Below, in pieces: positions 1-7,954 of a stretch of DNA of 19,562 bases; position 1 is the stretch's first letter; each line of letters starts with the position of its first letter. The DNA is from Spyradomonas excrementavium (GTDB lineage Bacteria; Cyanobacteriota; Vampirovibrionia; Gastranaerophilales; Gastranaerophilaceae): NCBI GenBank assembly GCA_018714005.1, contig DVOA01000044.1, positions 1-19,562 of the forward strand, given 5' to 3'. A program made the position numbers and the translations under genes. Under the pieces are notes generated by a model. It was given only the letters and a program-made list of their open reading frames with translations, did no database searches and was not told the origin of the DNA.

Positions 1-91
1 GGGCAAGGACTCCGTGCGAAACGATTGAGTATCGTTTCGGATGGAGGTAGGCTAAGTGAGATACGAAGTATCTCCGTGCCGTATATAAATT

Positions 92-256
92 CAGCTTCGG
101 CACGATTGTAGTGTTTGTTTAGGGGCACAGCCCCGTCACACGTCGGATTCGGGGTGCGTTGGGGGCGGGAGATTGGTGCAGCTTCGTCATGATTGTAGTG
201 TTTGTTTAGGGGCACAGCCCCGTCACACGCTCGGTTTGGGGCGCATTGGGGCGGGA
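92..256. repeat. Two-copy tandem repeat, period 87 bp
   Basis: The sequence starting CAGCTTCG at 92 recurs at 179. The first ~50 bases of the copies differ at only two places, and the later parts diverge more but keep the same GGGGCG-rich ending. Each copy carries the small hairpin GGGGC-ACA-GCCCC. It looks like local duplication of an intergenic palindromic repeat; nothing indicates coding. Confidence 0.8.
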
Positions 257-292
257 AACTCTTCCTCGCCCCTATAGATTCCCCTTAATTAT

Positions 293-357
293 CTTCCCTC
301 TCCGATGGGAGAGGGTGCCCGCCCCGCTGATGGCGGGAATGGGCGGGCGGGTGAGGG
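293..357. repeat. GC-rich palindromic repeat (CCCTCTCC/GGAGAGGG class)
   Basis: Two adjacent perfect stems: CCCTCTCC (296-303) with GGAGAGGG (308-315), and GCCCGC (317-322) with GCGGGC (343-348) around an inner CCCGC/GCGGG hairpin. It resembles the widespread bacterial intergenic palindromes of the CCCTCACCC type. Related copies in this window lie at 3613-3698, 7556-7634, 12958-12998 and 18371-18460. Confidence 0.7.
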
Positions 358-446
358 CTGACCCTTTAGGAAATGCCCGTAAGCAAGAACCCAAACCGTG
401 GCAAGGGGCGAGATTTTTGGGATAAAAAAACAAACCGCCTGCAATT

Positions 447-1442
447 TCAAGAAAATAACCCCTCAGGCAGCACAATTTCCATCGTTGTTGAGTTTTCTTC
501 ACTGTCAGAAGAAGCAAAAATCTCGCCGCCATGAGCATTTATGATTTTATTTGAAAGATAAAGCCCGAGCCCGGTTCCGACCTTTCGGAACTTCTTCGCA
601 GTTGAATAGTATTTGTCAAAAATATGGCCCAAATCTTCTGTTTTTATTGTGTTTCCGTAGTTTTTTATCTTAATTAAAAAATTCGCACCGGATTTTTCAA
701 CAAAAATATCAACAGCCGCTCCCGGGGAGCTGAAAGATATGGCATTCAGAACGAGATTTTTCAAAACGCGTTTAATATAAAACTCATCAAGCATTACTTT
801 TTGAGAGCCGTGTGAAGTAAATTTCAGCAAAACATTATTCGCCTGTGCAATTGGCTGCATTTCTTCCAGAACTTTTTCAATCAGCCTTGAAATATCCACG
901 GGCTCTTTTGTCAGATTTATCTGCGTTTCGTTTAATTTGTAGGTTTCAAGCAGAATTTCGACCAGTTCAACGAGTTCTTTGTTGGAATTTTTAAGATGAA
1001 AAACCGCTTCTTTCTGCGCCTCGGTCAGTTCGCCAAAACGCCCGTCAACAAGGAAATTCAGCATGTTATTTTCTGCAATAATCGGCACCTTGAGGTCATG
1101 GGTCAGGGTCGCAACGAAATCCTCCTTGAGTTTAACTATCTCTTTTTGCGCCTCCAGCTGCTCATTAAGCTCTTTCTGATACTCTTTAATCATATCCTCG
1201 CGGTCAACTATTGCCTCAATCATCCGGTTCATGCTTTCAGAAAAATTGGGCAAAACAGCGAGCGCAAAAGAGTCAATTGTGTCGTAAATATTGCCGTATC
1301 TTATGGAATTTATCGTTCTTGCAATGCTCCTGAGCGCTTTTTTGTGACGACGGAAAGAATGTTTGAGTTTTTTGTATTTAAACAGCAAAAGCACCGCCCA
1401 TAAAGCGAGGATTATAGATAAAAAAGCAAAAAACCAGCCCAT
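447..1442 (-). CDS. Sensor histidine kinase, membrane anchored
   Basis: 331 aa. One N-terminal membrane segment (about residues 3-21) is followed by a basic stretch and a probable coiled coil (about 80-108). The dimerisation/phosphoacceptor helix has ATLTHDLKVP with H115 as the expected phosphorylated histidine. The C-terminal ATPase domain has an N-box (KNLVLNAISF, N233), a G1-like NYGNTI (about 261-266), an F-box-like IFDKYY, and a G2 GTGLGL (289-294). There is no obvious periplasmic sensor loop or PAS domain, so any signal is probably cytoplasmic or membrane-borne. The start lies 3 nt after the sigma-factor stop and has no strong Shine-Dalgarno, which suggests translational coupling. No response regulator gene is adjacent. 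A role in motility is inferred only from its flhB and sigma-factor partners. Confidence 0.9.
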   Translation of the reverse strand: MGWFFAFLSIILALWAVLLLFKYKKLKHSFRRHKKALRSIARTINSIRYGNIYDTIDSFALAVLPNFSESMNRMIEAIVDREDMIKEYQKELNEQLEAQKEIVKLKEDFVATLTHDLKVPIIAENNMLNFLVDGRFGELTEAQKEAVFHLKNSNKELVELVEILLETYKLNETQINLTKEPVDISRLIEKVLEEMQPIAQANNVLLKFTSHGSQKVMLDEFYIKRVLKNLVLNAISFSSPGAAVDIFVEKSGANFLIKIKNYGNTIKTEDLGHIFDKYYSTAKKFRKVGTGLGLYLSNKIINAHGGEIFASSDSEENSTTMEIVLPEGLFS

Positions 1443-1445
1443 CCG

Positions 1446-2108
1446 CTAATATCCGTAATGTTCATGTGACACAAGATATTCTCTGACATGATTCAGAGCG
1501 GATTGGACGATTCTGGTAATTCTTGAGGACGAAAGCCCGACCTGCTGGGCAATTTCTTTGACCTGCATGTTTCTGTAAAAACGATATTCCACAACAAGCC
1601 TGTCTTTTTGCGGAAGCGTGGCGATTGCTTCTCTTATTGCTTTTCCAAGCTCGCCAATTTCGGCTTTTTCATCGGGAAGTGCATGCGGGTCTTTGATAAA
1701 ATCGAACGGAGAATCGTTATCCGAGCTTGCAGCAGCAATTGAGTCGATAGAAAGGATTGTTTCGTAAACAGCCTCTCTGACTTTTCCCGGAGAAACATCA
1801 ATATCGCCCGAAGAATCGCTCTCTTCAGCGGAATTGTCTTTTGTGTGTTTGAGCGAGTACCATTTGTAACGGTTTCTCAGCTCATTTCTTATTGCCCACC
1901 TTACAGCCGTACCGATGTAGGAGCTGTTGTATTTTTCCAGCTGTTCGGGCGTTTTGTTCTTAATAAGCGCCTGAACCGCAATAATGCCAATACTTACAAG
2001 TTCTTCATAATCGACCATATGCGACGGAATACGGCGGTGTTCGACTTTTGCCACTTTTTCAACGATTTCGATATATTCTTTGATTTTTGTTTGAGATTGG
2101 TTAACCAT
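1446..2108 (-). CDS. RNA polymerase sigma factor, sigma-28 (FliA/WhiG) type
   Basis: 220 aa, close to the usual ~240 for sigma-28 factors. Region 2 appears at about residues 34-85 (VDYEELVSIGIIAVQAL, then WAIRNELRNRYKWYSLKH, matching the family's core-binding and -10 recognition helices). A variable acidic linker follows at about 92-140. Region 4 is at about 163-212 (LPQKDRLVVEYRFY, then KEIAQQVGLSSSRITRIVQS), a helix-turn-helix for -35 recognition. Sigma-28 normally directs RNA polymerase to late flagellar genes such as flagellin; that role here is inferred from the family and from flhB 66 bp upstream in the same orientation. Shine-Dalgarno is weak. No anti-sigma FlgM is visible in the window. 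Assignment to the sigma-70 superfamily is firm; the FliA subclass is likely rather than proven. Confidence 0.88.
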   Translation of the reverse strand: MVNQSQTKIKEYIEIVEKVAKVEHRRIPSHMVDYEELVSIGIIAVQALIKNKTPEQLEKYNSSYIGTAVRWAIRNELRNRYKWYSLKHTKDNSAEESDSSGDIDVSPGKVREAVYETILSIDSIAAASSDNDSPFDFIKDPHALPDEKAEIGELGKAIREAIATLPQKDRLVVEYRFYRNMQVKEIAQQVGLSSSRITRIVQSALNHVREYLVSHEHYGY

Positions 2109-2174
2109 TTTATTGCTTTGCAGTACGAAAACTCTTGTTTCAGCAGGCTTTTCGCCTCACTGCATCAAATTCCT

Positions 2175-3269
2175 CTATTTTTCCGTTCTGTTAGTATTTA
2201 TATTACTAGAATTTTGAGTTTTTCGCAAATTATATACAAACAGTAAAATTTCAGCGACCGCTTTGTACAAATCCGGCGGAATTTCACGATTCAAATCAAC
2301 AAGCCGGTAAAGAGCACGTGCAACCGGCGGGTTTTCAATAACAGGAACAGCATGTTCGCGGGCAATTTTTATGATTTTTTTTGCAAAAAGCTCGGTTCCT
2401 TTTGCGATAAGCTTGGGGGATTCCATTTCACTCGAGTCGTATTTCAGCGCGCAGGCTACGTGAACCGGATTTGTTACAACAAAATCCGCCTCAGGCACAG
2501 CGTCCATCATGCTTTGCTGAACCATTTGTTGTCTGCGCTGGCGCAGCGCGGCTTTTACGTTCGGGTCGCCTTCTGTGTTTTTATATTCATCTTTTACTTC
2601 TTTAAAGGACATTTTTTGGTCTTGCATAAATTTCCAGCGCGTCATCCCGTAATCCGCCACAGAAATAATGAAAAATGCAATCGACGCCTTGATTACGAAG
2701 TCCATAATCAGGCTCCCGAACTCCTGCATAACCGCAAAGTTGTTATCTATCGCAGCAAGGCTCAAAATTGTTTCAAAATGCGACTGATAAACCATCCAGC
2801 CGACATAACCGAGGATTACAACTTTCAAAATGTTCTTAAAAAGCTCAAAAAGCGTTTTTATGGACATCAGGTTTTTGAAATATTTTGTAGGATTCAATTT
2901 GTCGAGTTTCGGCGAAAGTGGCGTCATTGTAACGAGCGGCCCGACCTGAATAAAATCACCCATAATCCCGATAAACATCGCAATCGCCAGAATTGGCGCG
3001 ATTATGAGCACAGTCGGAACAAGCGTTATAAACAAAAGGTACGGCAGCCCGATGTTTGCAAGGTGCTGGTTCGGGATTTGCTCATAGCACAGGACAAAAA
3101 GCTTTGTAATCTGATCCCAGATGAACGGTGCAAGTTTTGCGATTGCAAAAAACATGACTATCATCGCCAGAGCGGTTGAAAAGTCCTTTGATTTGACGAT
3201 TTGTCCTTCTTTTCGGGCTTTTTCGAGCTTCTGGTGCGAAGCCTCAAATTGTTTATCTTCATCACCCAT
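2175..3269 (-). CDS. flhB: Flagellar type III export protein FlhB
   Basis: 364 aa, typical length. FlhB is an inner-membrane part of the flagellar export gate; its cytoplasmic domain switches export from rod/hook to filament subunits after self-cleavage. The N terminus has the family signature with basic, soluble start (about residues 10-30, KLEKARKEGQIVKSKDF). Four hydrophobic segments lie at about 33-50, 76-104, 142-162 and 186-206. The linker KEVKDEYKNTEGDPNVK (about 223-239) and the AVPEADFVVTNPVH region (257-270) are diagnostic. The cleavage tetrapeptide is NPVH rather than the usual NPTH; N267 and P268, the cleaved pair, are kept. The C-terminal globular domain is intact. It is the first gene of the operon with the sigma factor and histidine kinase; an extended -10 lies at 3324-3332. 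Confidence 0.96.
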   Translation of the reverse strand: MGDEDKQFEASHQKLEKARKEGQIVKSKDFSTALAMIVMFFAIAKLAPFIWDQITKLFVLCYEQIPNQHLANIGLPYLLFITLVPTVLIIAPILAIAMFIGIMGDFIQVGPLVTMTPLSPKLDKLNPTKYFKNLMSIKTLFELFKNILKVVILGYVGWMVYQSHFETILSLAAIDNNFAVMQEFGSLIMDFVIKASIAFFIISVADYGMTRWKFMQDQKMSFKEVKDEYKNTEGDPNVKAALRQRRQQMVQQSMMDAVPEADFVVTNPVHVACALKYDSSEMESPKLIAKGTELFAKKIIKIAREHAVPVIENPPVARALYRLVDLNREIPPDLYKAVAEILLFVYNLRKTQNSSNINTNRTEK

Positions 3270-3323
3270 CTGCGGTTATTCTTTCCTGACTGTAAATTTA
3301 ATGAATCTAACTCAACTGTCAAT

Positions 3324-3332
3324 ATTCTATCA
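3324..3332 (-). promoter_or_regulatory. Candidate extended -10 for the flhB operon
   Basis: On the minus strand TGATAGAAT fits the extended -10 pattern TGnTAtaaT, about 55 nt upstream of the flhB start. No good -35 lies 16-18 nt further upstream. A second possibility is TTGACA immediately downstream with TAAATT 16 nt later. Weak evidence. Confidence 0.35.
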
Positions 3333-3459
3333 TGATTTTGTGATTTTGGTGCGGGGCGGTGTGATGTTGTTATCTTGAAAGCGTTTCAGGGTGCAATTTT
3401 GTAAAAATGGACATTATCCTTGCGATTCCGAATCGAGTTCAAAATGACAGCATATTTTT

Positions 3460-3572
3460 CGTCACCCTGAACTTGTTTCAGGGTCGCAAGGACTTGAAAA
3501 TCAGTTTTCCGGCGGCAAGATTTGAGCTTATCGACTTCAATCTTGCGATTCCGAAACAAGTTCGGAATGACG
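3460..3572. repeat. REPIN-like unit 1 (paired inverted palindromes)
   Basis: Left palindrome: ACCCTGAA-CTTGT-TTCAGGGT (3464-3484). Right palindrome: ATTCCGAA-ACAAG-TTCGGAAT (3548-3568). The right half is the left half in inverted orientation, with shared flanks CGTCA and TCGCAAG but a different stem sequence. The ends CGTCA/TGACG are complementary, as are the inner TCGCAAG/CTTGCGA. A decayed right palindrome precedes it at 3421-3449 and a truncated left half follows at 3586-3596. Confidence 0.85.
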
Positions 3573-3612
3573 GCACACTTTTTGTCACCCTGACAATTAA
3601 TCAACCCAAAAA

Positions 3613-3698
3613 CGATCCCCACCCCGACCCTCCCCGAGTTGGGGAGGGAGCAGTCGTTGCAATACGTTAGTATTGCTTACGACTGCGGGTGGGGGTCG
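3613..3698. repeat. Palindromic element folding as a three-way junction
   Basis: Outer stem 3613-3624 with 3687-3698 (12 pairs, one G-T). Hairpin 2: CCCTCCCC (3628-3635) with GGGGAGGG (3641-3648), loop GAGTT. Hairpin 3: GCAGTCGT (3650-3657) with ACGACTGC (3679-3686), extended across a small internal loop by GCAATAC (3659-3665) with GTATTGC (3670-3676), tetraloop GTTA. Only 3, 1 and 0 bases are unpaired at the junction. A diverged copy at 7556-7634 keeps both hairpins, with a compensated pair in hairpin 3. Confidence 0.8.
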
Positions 3699-3766
3699 AT
3701 TCTAAACAAGCTTAAAAAGCCAAAAATTTACAACGCAAGTTCAGCGCAGGGCATGCTTTTCAAGCC

Positions 3767-4381
3767 TTATCCCAACTTTTCCAGCTGCTCAACCGCAAAA
3801 CGCGCACGATTTGTGATTTGCTCAAGCGGCGCATCCTTGTATAAACAACGCCCGAGCCCAACAGCCCTCGCTCCCGCTTTTAAATAACCGCAAAAATCAT
3901 TCAAACCGATTCCCCCCGCAGGCATGAGGTTTAAAAACGGCATGGGCCTTAAAATATCCTCAAGATATTCGACTTTTCCCATAGAATTTGCGGGAAAAAG
4001 CTTAATCAAAGGAACTCTGGATTTCCATGCAGTATAAGCCTCGTTGGGCGTAGAAACAGTCGCAATATGCGGAACTTTGTTAGATAAACAAAACTTAACC
4101 ATGCTGGTTTGAAAAACAGGAGAAACAATCGCCTGCGCACCCTGCTCCAGAGCCTCCATTGCGCGTTTCTGGGTGATAATTCCGCCAGCTGTCACCGTCA
4201 ATTTAGGATTTTTCGCCAGCTCGCCGATAGCCTGAACCAGACAGCCCCTTTCCACGGTAATTTCGAGCGATTTTATCCCGCCTTTTACCAGACATTCGGA
4301 AATTTCAAGCATTTCTTCCGGCGTTTTTGCACGAACCACTGCGTATATTTTGTTTTTGTAGATGGATTCTATTGCGTTCAT
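3767..4381 (-). CDS. KDPG/KHG aldolase family protein (Eda-like)
   Basis: 204 aa, normal length for class I aldolases of the 2-dehydro-3-deoxy-phosphogluconate / 4-hydroxy-2-oxoglutarate family, which split KDPG into pyruvate and glyceraldehyde 3-phosphate in the Entner-Doudoroff pathway. Visible family marks are GGIKSLEITV (catalytic Glu at E40), IVSPVF (85-90), STPNEA (110-115), KLFPAN with Schiff-base K127, and MPAGGIG (153-159). Several normally strict positions differ: TAGGII replaces GAGTVL, MPAGGI replaces CPTGGI, and the Arg four residues after the catalytic Glu is Glu, so the true substrate may not be KDPG. The start overlaps the cdaA stop by one base (TAATG), indicating translational coupling. 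No edd (6-phosphogluconate dehydratase) is nearby. Confidence 0.88.
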   Translation of the reverse strand: MNAIESIYKNKIYAVVRAKTPEEMLEISECLVKGGIKSLEITVERGCLVQAIGELAKNPKLTVTAGGIITQKRAMEALEQGAQAIVSPVFQTSMVKFCLSNKVPHIATVSTPNEAYTAWKSRVPLIKLFPANSMGKVEYLEDILRPMPFLNLMPAGGIGLNDFCGYLKAGARAVGLGRCLYKDAPLEQITNRARFAVEQLEKLG

Positions 4382-5301
4382 TATTTTATTTTTTCGCTCT
4401 GGCGGGAGGGTTGAGGCTTTTTGGTCTTTATTTTTATAAAATTGAAAACCGTTTTGTTCGTTTCTTCGACATTTTCTTCCTCGTAGCCGAGCAAAATCTC
4501 CAAATCCTTTTTCAAAAGGGTAATATCTTCGTATTTTTTCAAAGTTCCGTCCAGCGCAATCGAAACATCGCCGGTTTCTTCAGAAACAACAAGGCATGCC
4601 GAATCCGAAACCTCGCTCATGCCGATAGCGGCTCTGTGGCGGGTTCCGTATTTCCAGCTGAGCTTTGGATCCTCGGTCAAAGGAAGCAAAACGCCGGCAG
4701 AACGGATTTTTTCGCCGGAAATCACGACCGCGCCGTCATGGAGCGGGGTATTTGTGTGAAAAATCGTCAAAAGCAGCTCTGTTGAAACATTTCCGTCAAT
4801 CTGCGTGCCGACATCCGAATATGTATGCACGCTGTCATCGCGCTCCAGCACGATTAGAGCGCCGGTATGGGTTTTTGCAAGATATTTTACCGCCTCAATT
4901 AACTCTTTTATTACATTAATTTTTTCAATATGCCTTGTTTCACGTTTTGAAAAGAGCGAATTTTTGAAAATATTAGATTGGCCCAAATATCCGAGAAATT
5001 TACGAATTTCAGGCTGGAAAATAATTACGGCGCCGAACATAATCACGTTGACCATGGTTCTTAAGAAAACGCCAAGAAGCTGGAGGTTAAATTTGATAAG
5101 AACTTCGCTGAAAATCCACGCAAAAAGCAGGATAAACAGCCCTTTTACAAGCTTTTCCGACTGCGTGCCTTTGATGAACTTGCGATATAAAACATAAAGC
5201 ATGCCAAAAATGATTAAAACTTCGGTAACGTTGACCCAGGTAAAACTGAGCTGCAAAACGCCCAACTGTTTTATGACTATGTCTTTTATCTCGCCTAACA
5301 A
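4381..5301 (-). CDS. cdaA: Diadenylate cyclase CdaA (c-di-AMP synthase)
   Basis: 306 aa. It makes c-di-AMP from two ATP at the membrane. Three hydrophobic helices occupy about residues 26-40, 52-68 and 78-96, followed by IIFQPEIRKFLGYLGQ, typical of the CdaA/YbbP linker. The DAC domain has LHDGAVVI (D189-G190-A191) and GTRHRAAIG (R221-H222-R223), the two motifs needed for catalysis. I take the TTG at 5301 as start: the protein begins at the normal point before helix 1 and AGAGG sits about 10 nt upstream. Unlike the common cdaA-cdaR-glmM arrangement, here it follows lysA by 12 nt and overlaps the aldolase gene. No CdaR (YbbR-domain) partner is visible. Confidence 0.95.
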   Translation of the reverse strand: MLGEIKDIVIKQLGVLQLSFTWVNVTEVLIIFGMLYVLYRKFIKGTQSEKLVKGLFILLFAWIFSEVLIKFNLQLLGVFLRTMVNVIMFGAVIIFQPEIRKFLGYLGQSNIFKNSLFSKRETRHIEKINVIKELIEAVKYLAKTHTGALIVLERDDSVHTYSDVGTQIDGNVSTELLLTIFHTNTPLHDGAVVISGEKIRSAGVLLPLTEDPKLSWKYGTRHRAAIGMSEVSDSACLVVSEETGDVSIALDGTLKKYEDITLLKKDLEILLGYEEENVEETNKTVFNFIKIKTKKPQPSRQSEKIK

Positions 5302-5313
5302 CGCTTTTTGCCT

Positions 5314-6636
5314 CTATCTCAAACGTTCGGGTATCACATCAAGAGAAACCAGATGCTCGTAACTCTCTCTATTTATTATAATATCAGATTGTCCGTGATT
5401 TACAAGTACCGCAGCAGGTTTTAATACGCGATTGTAATTGCTGGACATGGAATATCCGTAAGCGCCTGTGTCGTAAACGCAAATTATGTCGCCTTCTTCG
5501 AGTTCGGGCATTTTTACGTCTTTTATTAAAATATCACCGGATTCGCAGAACCTGCCGGCAAGAGTTATTGTTTGTGCAAGCGGGGCTTCGGGTTTGTTAG
5601 CAACCTGCGCCGTATAAAGCGCCTGATAAAGGCTCGGACGCGGGTTGTCAGCCATTCCGCCGTCAACAGCAACGTATTTTCGTCCTTTGGGAACCTGTTT
5701 TGAGCTGCCGACTGTGTACAAAGTTACGCCGGAGGTGCCGATTATGCTTCTTCCAGGTTCAATGAAAATCGTAATGTCGCCGGTATTGTATTTTTTAGAA
5801 TTTTCTTCAACCGAGGAGGTTATTTGCCTTGCTATTTCTTCTACTGTCGGGGGCAGGTCGTTTTCTGTGTATTTTATGCCCAGACCGCCGCCTAGGTTGA
5901 TTGTGTGCAGCTCAATGCCGAATTTTTCTCTGATTCTGGCAATTTCTTTTAAAATAACTTCGACTTCATCGTAATAAATTTTTGTTTCAAAAATTTGCGA
6001 CCCGATATGCGCATGAAGCCCGATTACATTGAGATTTTCGTATTCATCGCGCAAAAGTTCCAGCGCATCGTCAATCTGGGTCAAATCAAAGCCGAATTTT
6101 GAATCCAGATGGCCCGTCTGGATGTATTCGTGCGTGTGGCATTCGATTCCGGGGGTTATACGGAGCAAAATATCAGCTTTTTTGCCCGCAGCGCCCGCAG
6201 CTTCGTTCAAAAGTGCAAGTTCAAGAAAATTATCAACAGAAAACTTGCCCACGCCGACCTCAAGTGCGAGCTGGAGCTCCTCGTAGGATTTGTTGTTGCC
6301 GTTAAAGAGGCATTTTGACATATCAACGCCCGCAGAATGTGCTGTGTAGATTTCGCCGCCCGAAACAAGGTCAAAACCGAACCCCTCCGAGGACATAATC
6401 TTGCAGATTGCTTTTGTCATGAAAGCTTTTGCCGCGTAGAGCATATTTATGTTCGGATAATCTTTAAAAGCGGTTTTGTATTCGTTTGCGATGGTGCGGA
6501 TTGTTTTTTCGTCAAAAACATAGAGCGGAGTTCCGTATTTTTCCGCCAATTCAACCAAATCGCAGCCGCCGATTTCAAGATGACCGTTTTCGTTGATTTT
6601 TGTTGTTACAGGTTTAATGCTCTGGTTAGCTGTCAT
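5314..6636 (-). CDS. lysA: Diaminopimelate decarboxylase LysA
   Basis: 440 aa, full length. It decarboxylates meso-diaminopimelate to L-lysine, the last lysine-synthesis step, and so competes with peptidoglycan for diaminopimelate. This is a fold-III PLP enzyme: LYAAKAF carries the PLP-binding K70; HAHIGSQ (208-214), INLGGGLGI (246-254) and FIEPGRS (291-297) bind the cofactor phosphate and ring; GRFCESGD (361-368) gives C364 and the partner-subunit substrate site; GAYGYSMSSNYN (391-402) is the C-terminal signature. The ATG start is preceded by GAGGT with 6-nt spacing, and an extended -10 (TGCTAAAAT) lies at 6670-6678. It is the first gene of lysA-cdaA-aldolase. No lysine riboswitch fits in the ~27-nt leader. 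Confidence 0.97.
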   Translation of the reverse strand: MTANQSIKPVTTKINENGHLEIGGCDLVELAEKYGTPLYVFDEKTIRTIANEYKTAFKDYPNINMLYAAKAFMTKAICKIMSSEGFGFDLVSGGEIYTAHSAGVDMSKCLFNGNNKSYEELQLALEVGVGKFSVDNFLELALLNEAAGAAGKKADILLRITPGIECHTHEYIQTGHLDSKFGFDLTQIDDALELLRDEYENLNVIGLHAHIGSQIFETKIYYDEVEVILKEIARIREKFGIELHTINLGGGLGIKYTENDLPPTVEEIARQITSSVEENSKKYNTGDITIFIEPGRSIIGTSGVTLYTVGSSKQVPKGRKYVAVDGGMADNPRPSLYQALYTAQVANKPEAPLAQTITLAGRFCESGDILIKDVKMPELEEGDIICVYDTGAYGYSMSSNYNRVLKPAAVLVNHGQSDIIINRESYEHLVSLDVIPERLR

Positions 6637-6669
6637 ATTTTACCTCATGTTATTAATTATATATGTGCG

Positions 6670-6678
6670 ATTTTAGCA
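6670..6678 (-). promoter_or_regulatory. Extended -10 promoter for lysA-cdaA-aldolase
   Basis: Minus strand TGCTAAAAT, giving a transcription start near 6663 and a leader of about 27 nt. The identical nonamer precedes sahH and trmL, and TGCTATAAT precedes prs. The -35 region is poor, as is usual for extended -10 promoters. Confidence 0.6.
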
Positions 6679-6714
6679 TAAACAGCCCTCTGCTGTATAG
6701 CGAGGAGAATCAAT

Positions 6715-6744
6715 TTGCACACTGCGCTTAAATCATGGTAGTAT
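6715..6744 (+). promoter_or_regulatory. Candidate thyX promoter
   Basis: TTGCAC (6715-6720), an 18-nt spacer, and TAGTAT (6739-6744) preceded by TGG, making it an extended -10. It lies about 33 nt before the thyX ATG, which has GAGGAG as ribosome binding site. It shares the 141-bp divergent spacer with the lysA promoter. Confidence 0.45.
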
Positions 6745-6777
6745 TTTATTAAGGAATATATTTGTTGAGGAGAAATT

Positions 6778-7497
6778 ATGGGGAACGGAAACGAGCCGGT
6801 TGTAAATCTTATTTCAAAACCGGAAAATATGCTTAAAACAATTTACACAGCGTGCAGAACCTGCTACAGTGCGGATTATCCGATAAATATCTATGAAAAT
6901 GCAGCTGATGAAGAAAAAATGCTCAAACTCATTGAGCGCGTAATCGGTTCGGGTCATTTTTCTACAATCGAGCATATTCAGGTTACTTTTGCGATTTCAA
7001 ATGTTTCGCGTGCATGCACCCACCAGCTCGTGCGCCACAGACACATGTCTTTTTCGCAAAAATCCCAGAGATATGTTAAAGAAAAAGGGCAGTTTGATTA
7101 CATAATTCCGCCGACTGTCGAAAAAAATCCGGAATTGCTTGAAAAATACAAGAAGTTTATGGAGTTTACGGCGAATTTCTACACTGAAATGACCGAAGCC
7201 GGAATTCCCGCAGAAGACGCCCGCTTTGTCATGCCGAATGCCGCAGCCAGCTCGCTCGTAACCTCTTTGAACCTCAGGGAAATGATTCATCTTGCACATT
7301 TGCGCCTTTGCACCCGTGCGCAGTATGAAATCAGGATTATGGTCAAAAAAATGTGCGAAGAGCTTATAAAAGAAGAGCCATGGCTGAAAAAATACCTTGT
7401 CCCGAAGTGCGAAAGCCTTGGATATTGCGACGAAGACAAATCCTGCGGAAGAAAAAAGGTCAAAGCGGAATTTTTGCGTGAAGAGGTGAAAGCATAA
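6778..7497 (+). CDS. thyX: FAD-dependent thymidylate synthase ThyX
   Basis: 239 aa, typical length. It methylates dUMP to dTMP using methylene-tetrahydrofolate and FAD/NADPH, so the cell need not have ThyA or rely on DHFR in the usual way. The ThyX motif RHR-x7-S is at residues 86-96 and continues to Q97-R98-Y99; the Asn common in the middle of the motif is Ser here. GHFSTIEHIQVTFAI (59-73), ARFVMPNAA and NLREMIHLAHLRL are further family blocks; the latter ends in AQYEIR. GAGGAG lies about 7 nt before the ATG. Monocistronic: a truncated REPIN half begins within 6 nt of the stop codon. Confidence 0.96.
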   Translation: MGNGNEPVVNLISKPENMLKTIYTACRTCYSADYPINIYENAADEEKMLKLIERVIGSGHFSTIEHIQVTFAISNVSRACTHQLVRHRHMSFSQKSQRYVKEKGQFDYIIPPTVEKNPELLEKYKKFMEFTANFYTEMTEAGIPAEDARFVMPNAAASSLVTSLNLREMIHLAHLRLCTRAQYEIRIMVKKMCEELIKEEPWLKKYLVPKCESLGYCDEDKSCGRKKVKAEFLREEVKA

Positions 7498-7555
7498 AAA
7501 ACTAGTTCGGAATGACGGCACGCCTTTTATCGCCCTACAGCTTAACAACCCCAAA

Positions 7556-7634
7556 ATCACCCCTTCCCAAGCTCGGGGAAGGAGCAGTCGTAGAAATACG
7601 TCAGTATTTCGTACGAATGCGGATGGGGAGCGAC
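7556..7634. repeat. Diverged copy of the three-way-junction element
   Basis: Hairpin 2: CCTTCCC (7562-7568) with GGGAAGG (7576-7582). Hairpin 3: GCAGTCGTA (7584-7592) with TACGAATGC (7612-7620, one mismatch), continued by GAAATAC (7593-7599) with GTATTTC (7604-7610), loop GTCA. Compared with 3613-3698, one stem pair in hairpin 3 changed from C-G to A-T on both sides. The outer stem has largely decayed to CCCC/GGGG. Confidence 0.7.
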
Positions 7635-7721
7635 TAAAAAACCATCTTGAAAACCCAAAATCCCCATTTTCACACAATCATGCGGTGGGAACCGTTTCAC
7701 TTTTCCCACCCTACATTTTTT

Positions 7722-7805
7722 CGTCACCCTGAACTCGTTTCAGGGTCGCGAGGGCGGTAATTATCAACTTCAATCTCGCGATTCCGAATCAAGTGCGGAA
7801 TGACG
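7722..7805. repeat. REPIN-like unit 2 (short spacer form)
   Basis: Left palindrome with loop CTCGT, right palindrome ATTCCGAA-TCAAG-TGCGGAAT. The inner flanks are TCGCGAG and CTCGCGA; in units 1, 3 and 5 they are of the TCGCAAG/CTTGCGA type, so both sides changed together. The inner spacer is about 30 nt shorter than in units 1, 3 and 5. Confidence 0.8.
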
Positions 7806-7866
7806 GCTTGCTTTTTTGTCTTTTTTAACACTTCGCAACAAAATTAAGTGTAATTTTCACAATAAT

Positions 7867-7895
7867 TTGTAAAAATACGCAAATTATATTATAAT
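7867..7895 (+). promoter_or_regulatory. Sigma-70-type promoter for glyQ
   Basis: TTGTAA (7867-7872), a 17-nt spacer, and a perfect TATAAT (7890-7895). Predicted start near 7902 gives a leader of about 53 nt. The -10 box lies inside a perfect inverted repeat (7889-7916). Confidence 0.75.
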
Positions 7896-7916
7896 GTTAA
7901 GGCTGTAACATTATAA
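7889..7916. promoter_or_regulatory. Palindromic candidate operator over the glyQ -10/+1
   Basis: TTATAATGTTA (7889-7899) and TAACATTATAA (7906-7916) are perfect 11-bp inverted arms around the 6-nt AGGCTG. The left arm contains the -10 box and the right arm lies in the early transcribed region. This position suits a dimeric repressor. No regulator is identifiable from this window. Confidence 0.55.
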
Positions 7917-7954
7917 CAGTTTTAGAGAGAGAAAAAACCAGCAGGAATGGAACT

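Larger units (their letters stand above)
1..446. other. Gene-free left edge with inverted repeats
   Basis: I see no convincing gene here. Three inverted repeats follow one another: 17-39 (9-bp arms CGAAACGAT/ATCGTTTCG), 58-74 (GAGATAC GAA GTATCTC) and 75-104 (CGTGCCG/CGGCACG, 16-nt loop). A two-copy tandem repeat follows (92-256), then a GC-rich palindromic repeat (296-348). A weak open frame covers 1-111, but it is full of palindromes and has no recognisable protein similarity. The block separates the histidine kinase operon from whatever lies to the left. Confidence 0.6.
3270..3766. other. Intergenic repeat block between flhB and the eda-like gene
   Basis: About 500 bp with no supportable gene. 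It contains the flhB promoter region, one full and two decayed REPIN-like halves, and a three-way-junction element (3613-3698). No clear terminator follows the eda-like gene; the junction element may stand in for one. Short open frames here run through palindromes on both strands and are not believable proteins. Confidence 0.7.
7498..7860. other. Repeat-filled gap between thyX and the glyQ promoter
   Basis: No gene seen. It holds a truncated REPIN right half (7503-7516), a diverged copy of the three-way-junction element (7556-7634), and REPIN-like unit 2 (7722-7805). Open frames on either strand here are palindromic and unconvincing. The thyX terminator is not obvious, though the junction element's hairpins could serve. 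Confidence 0.65.
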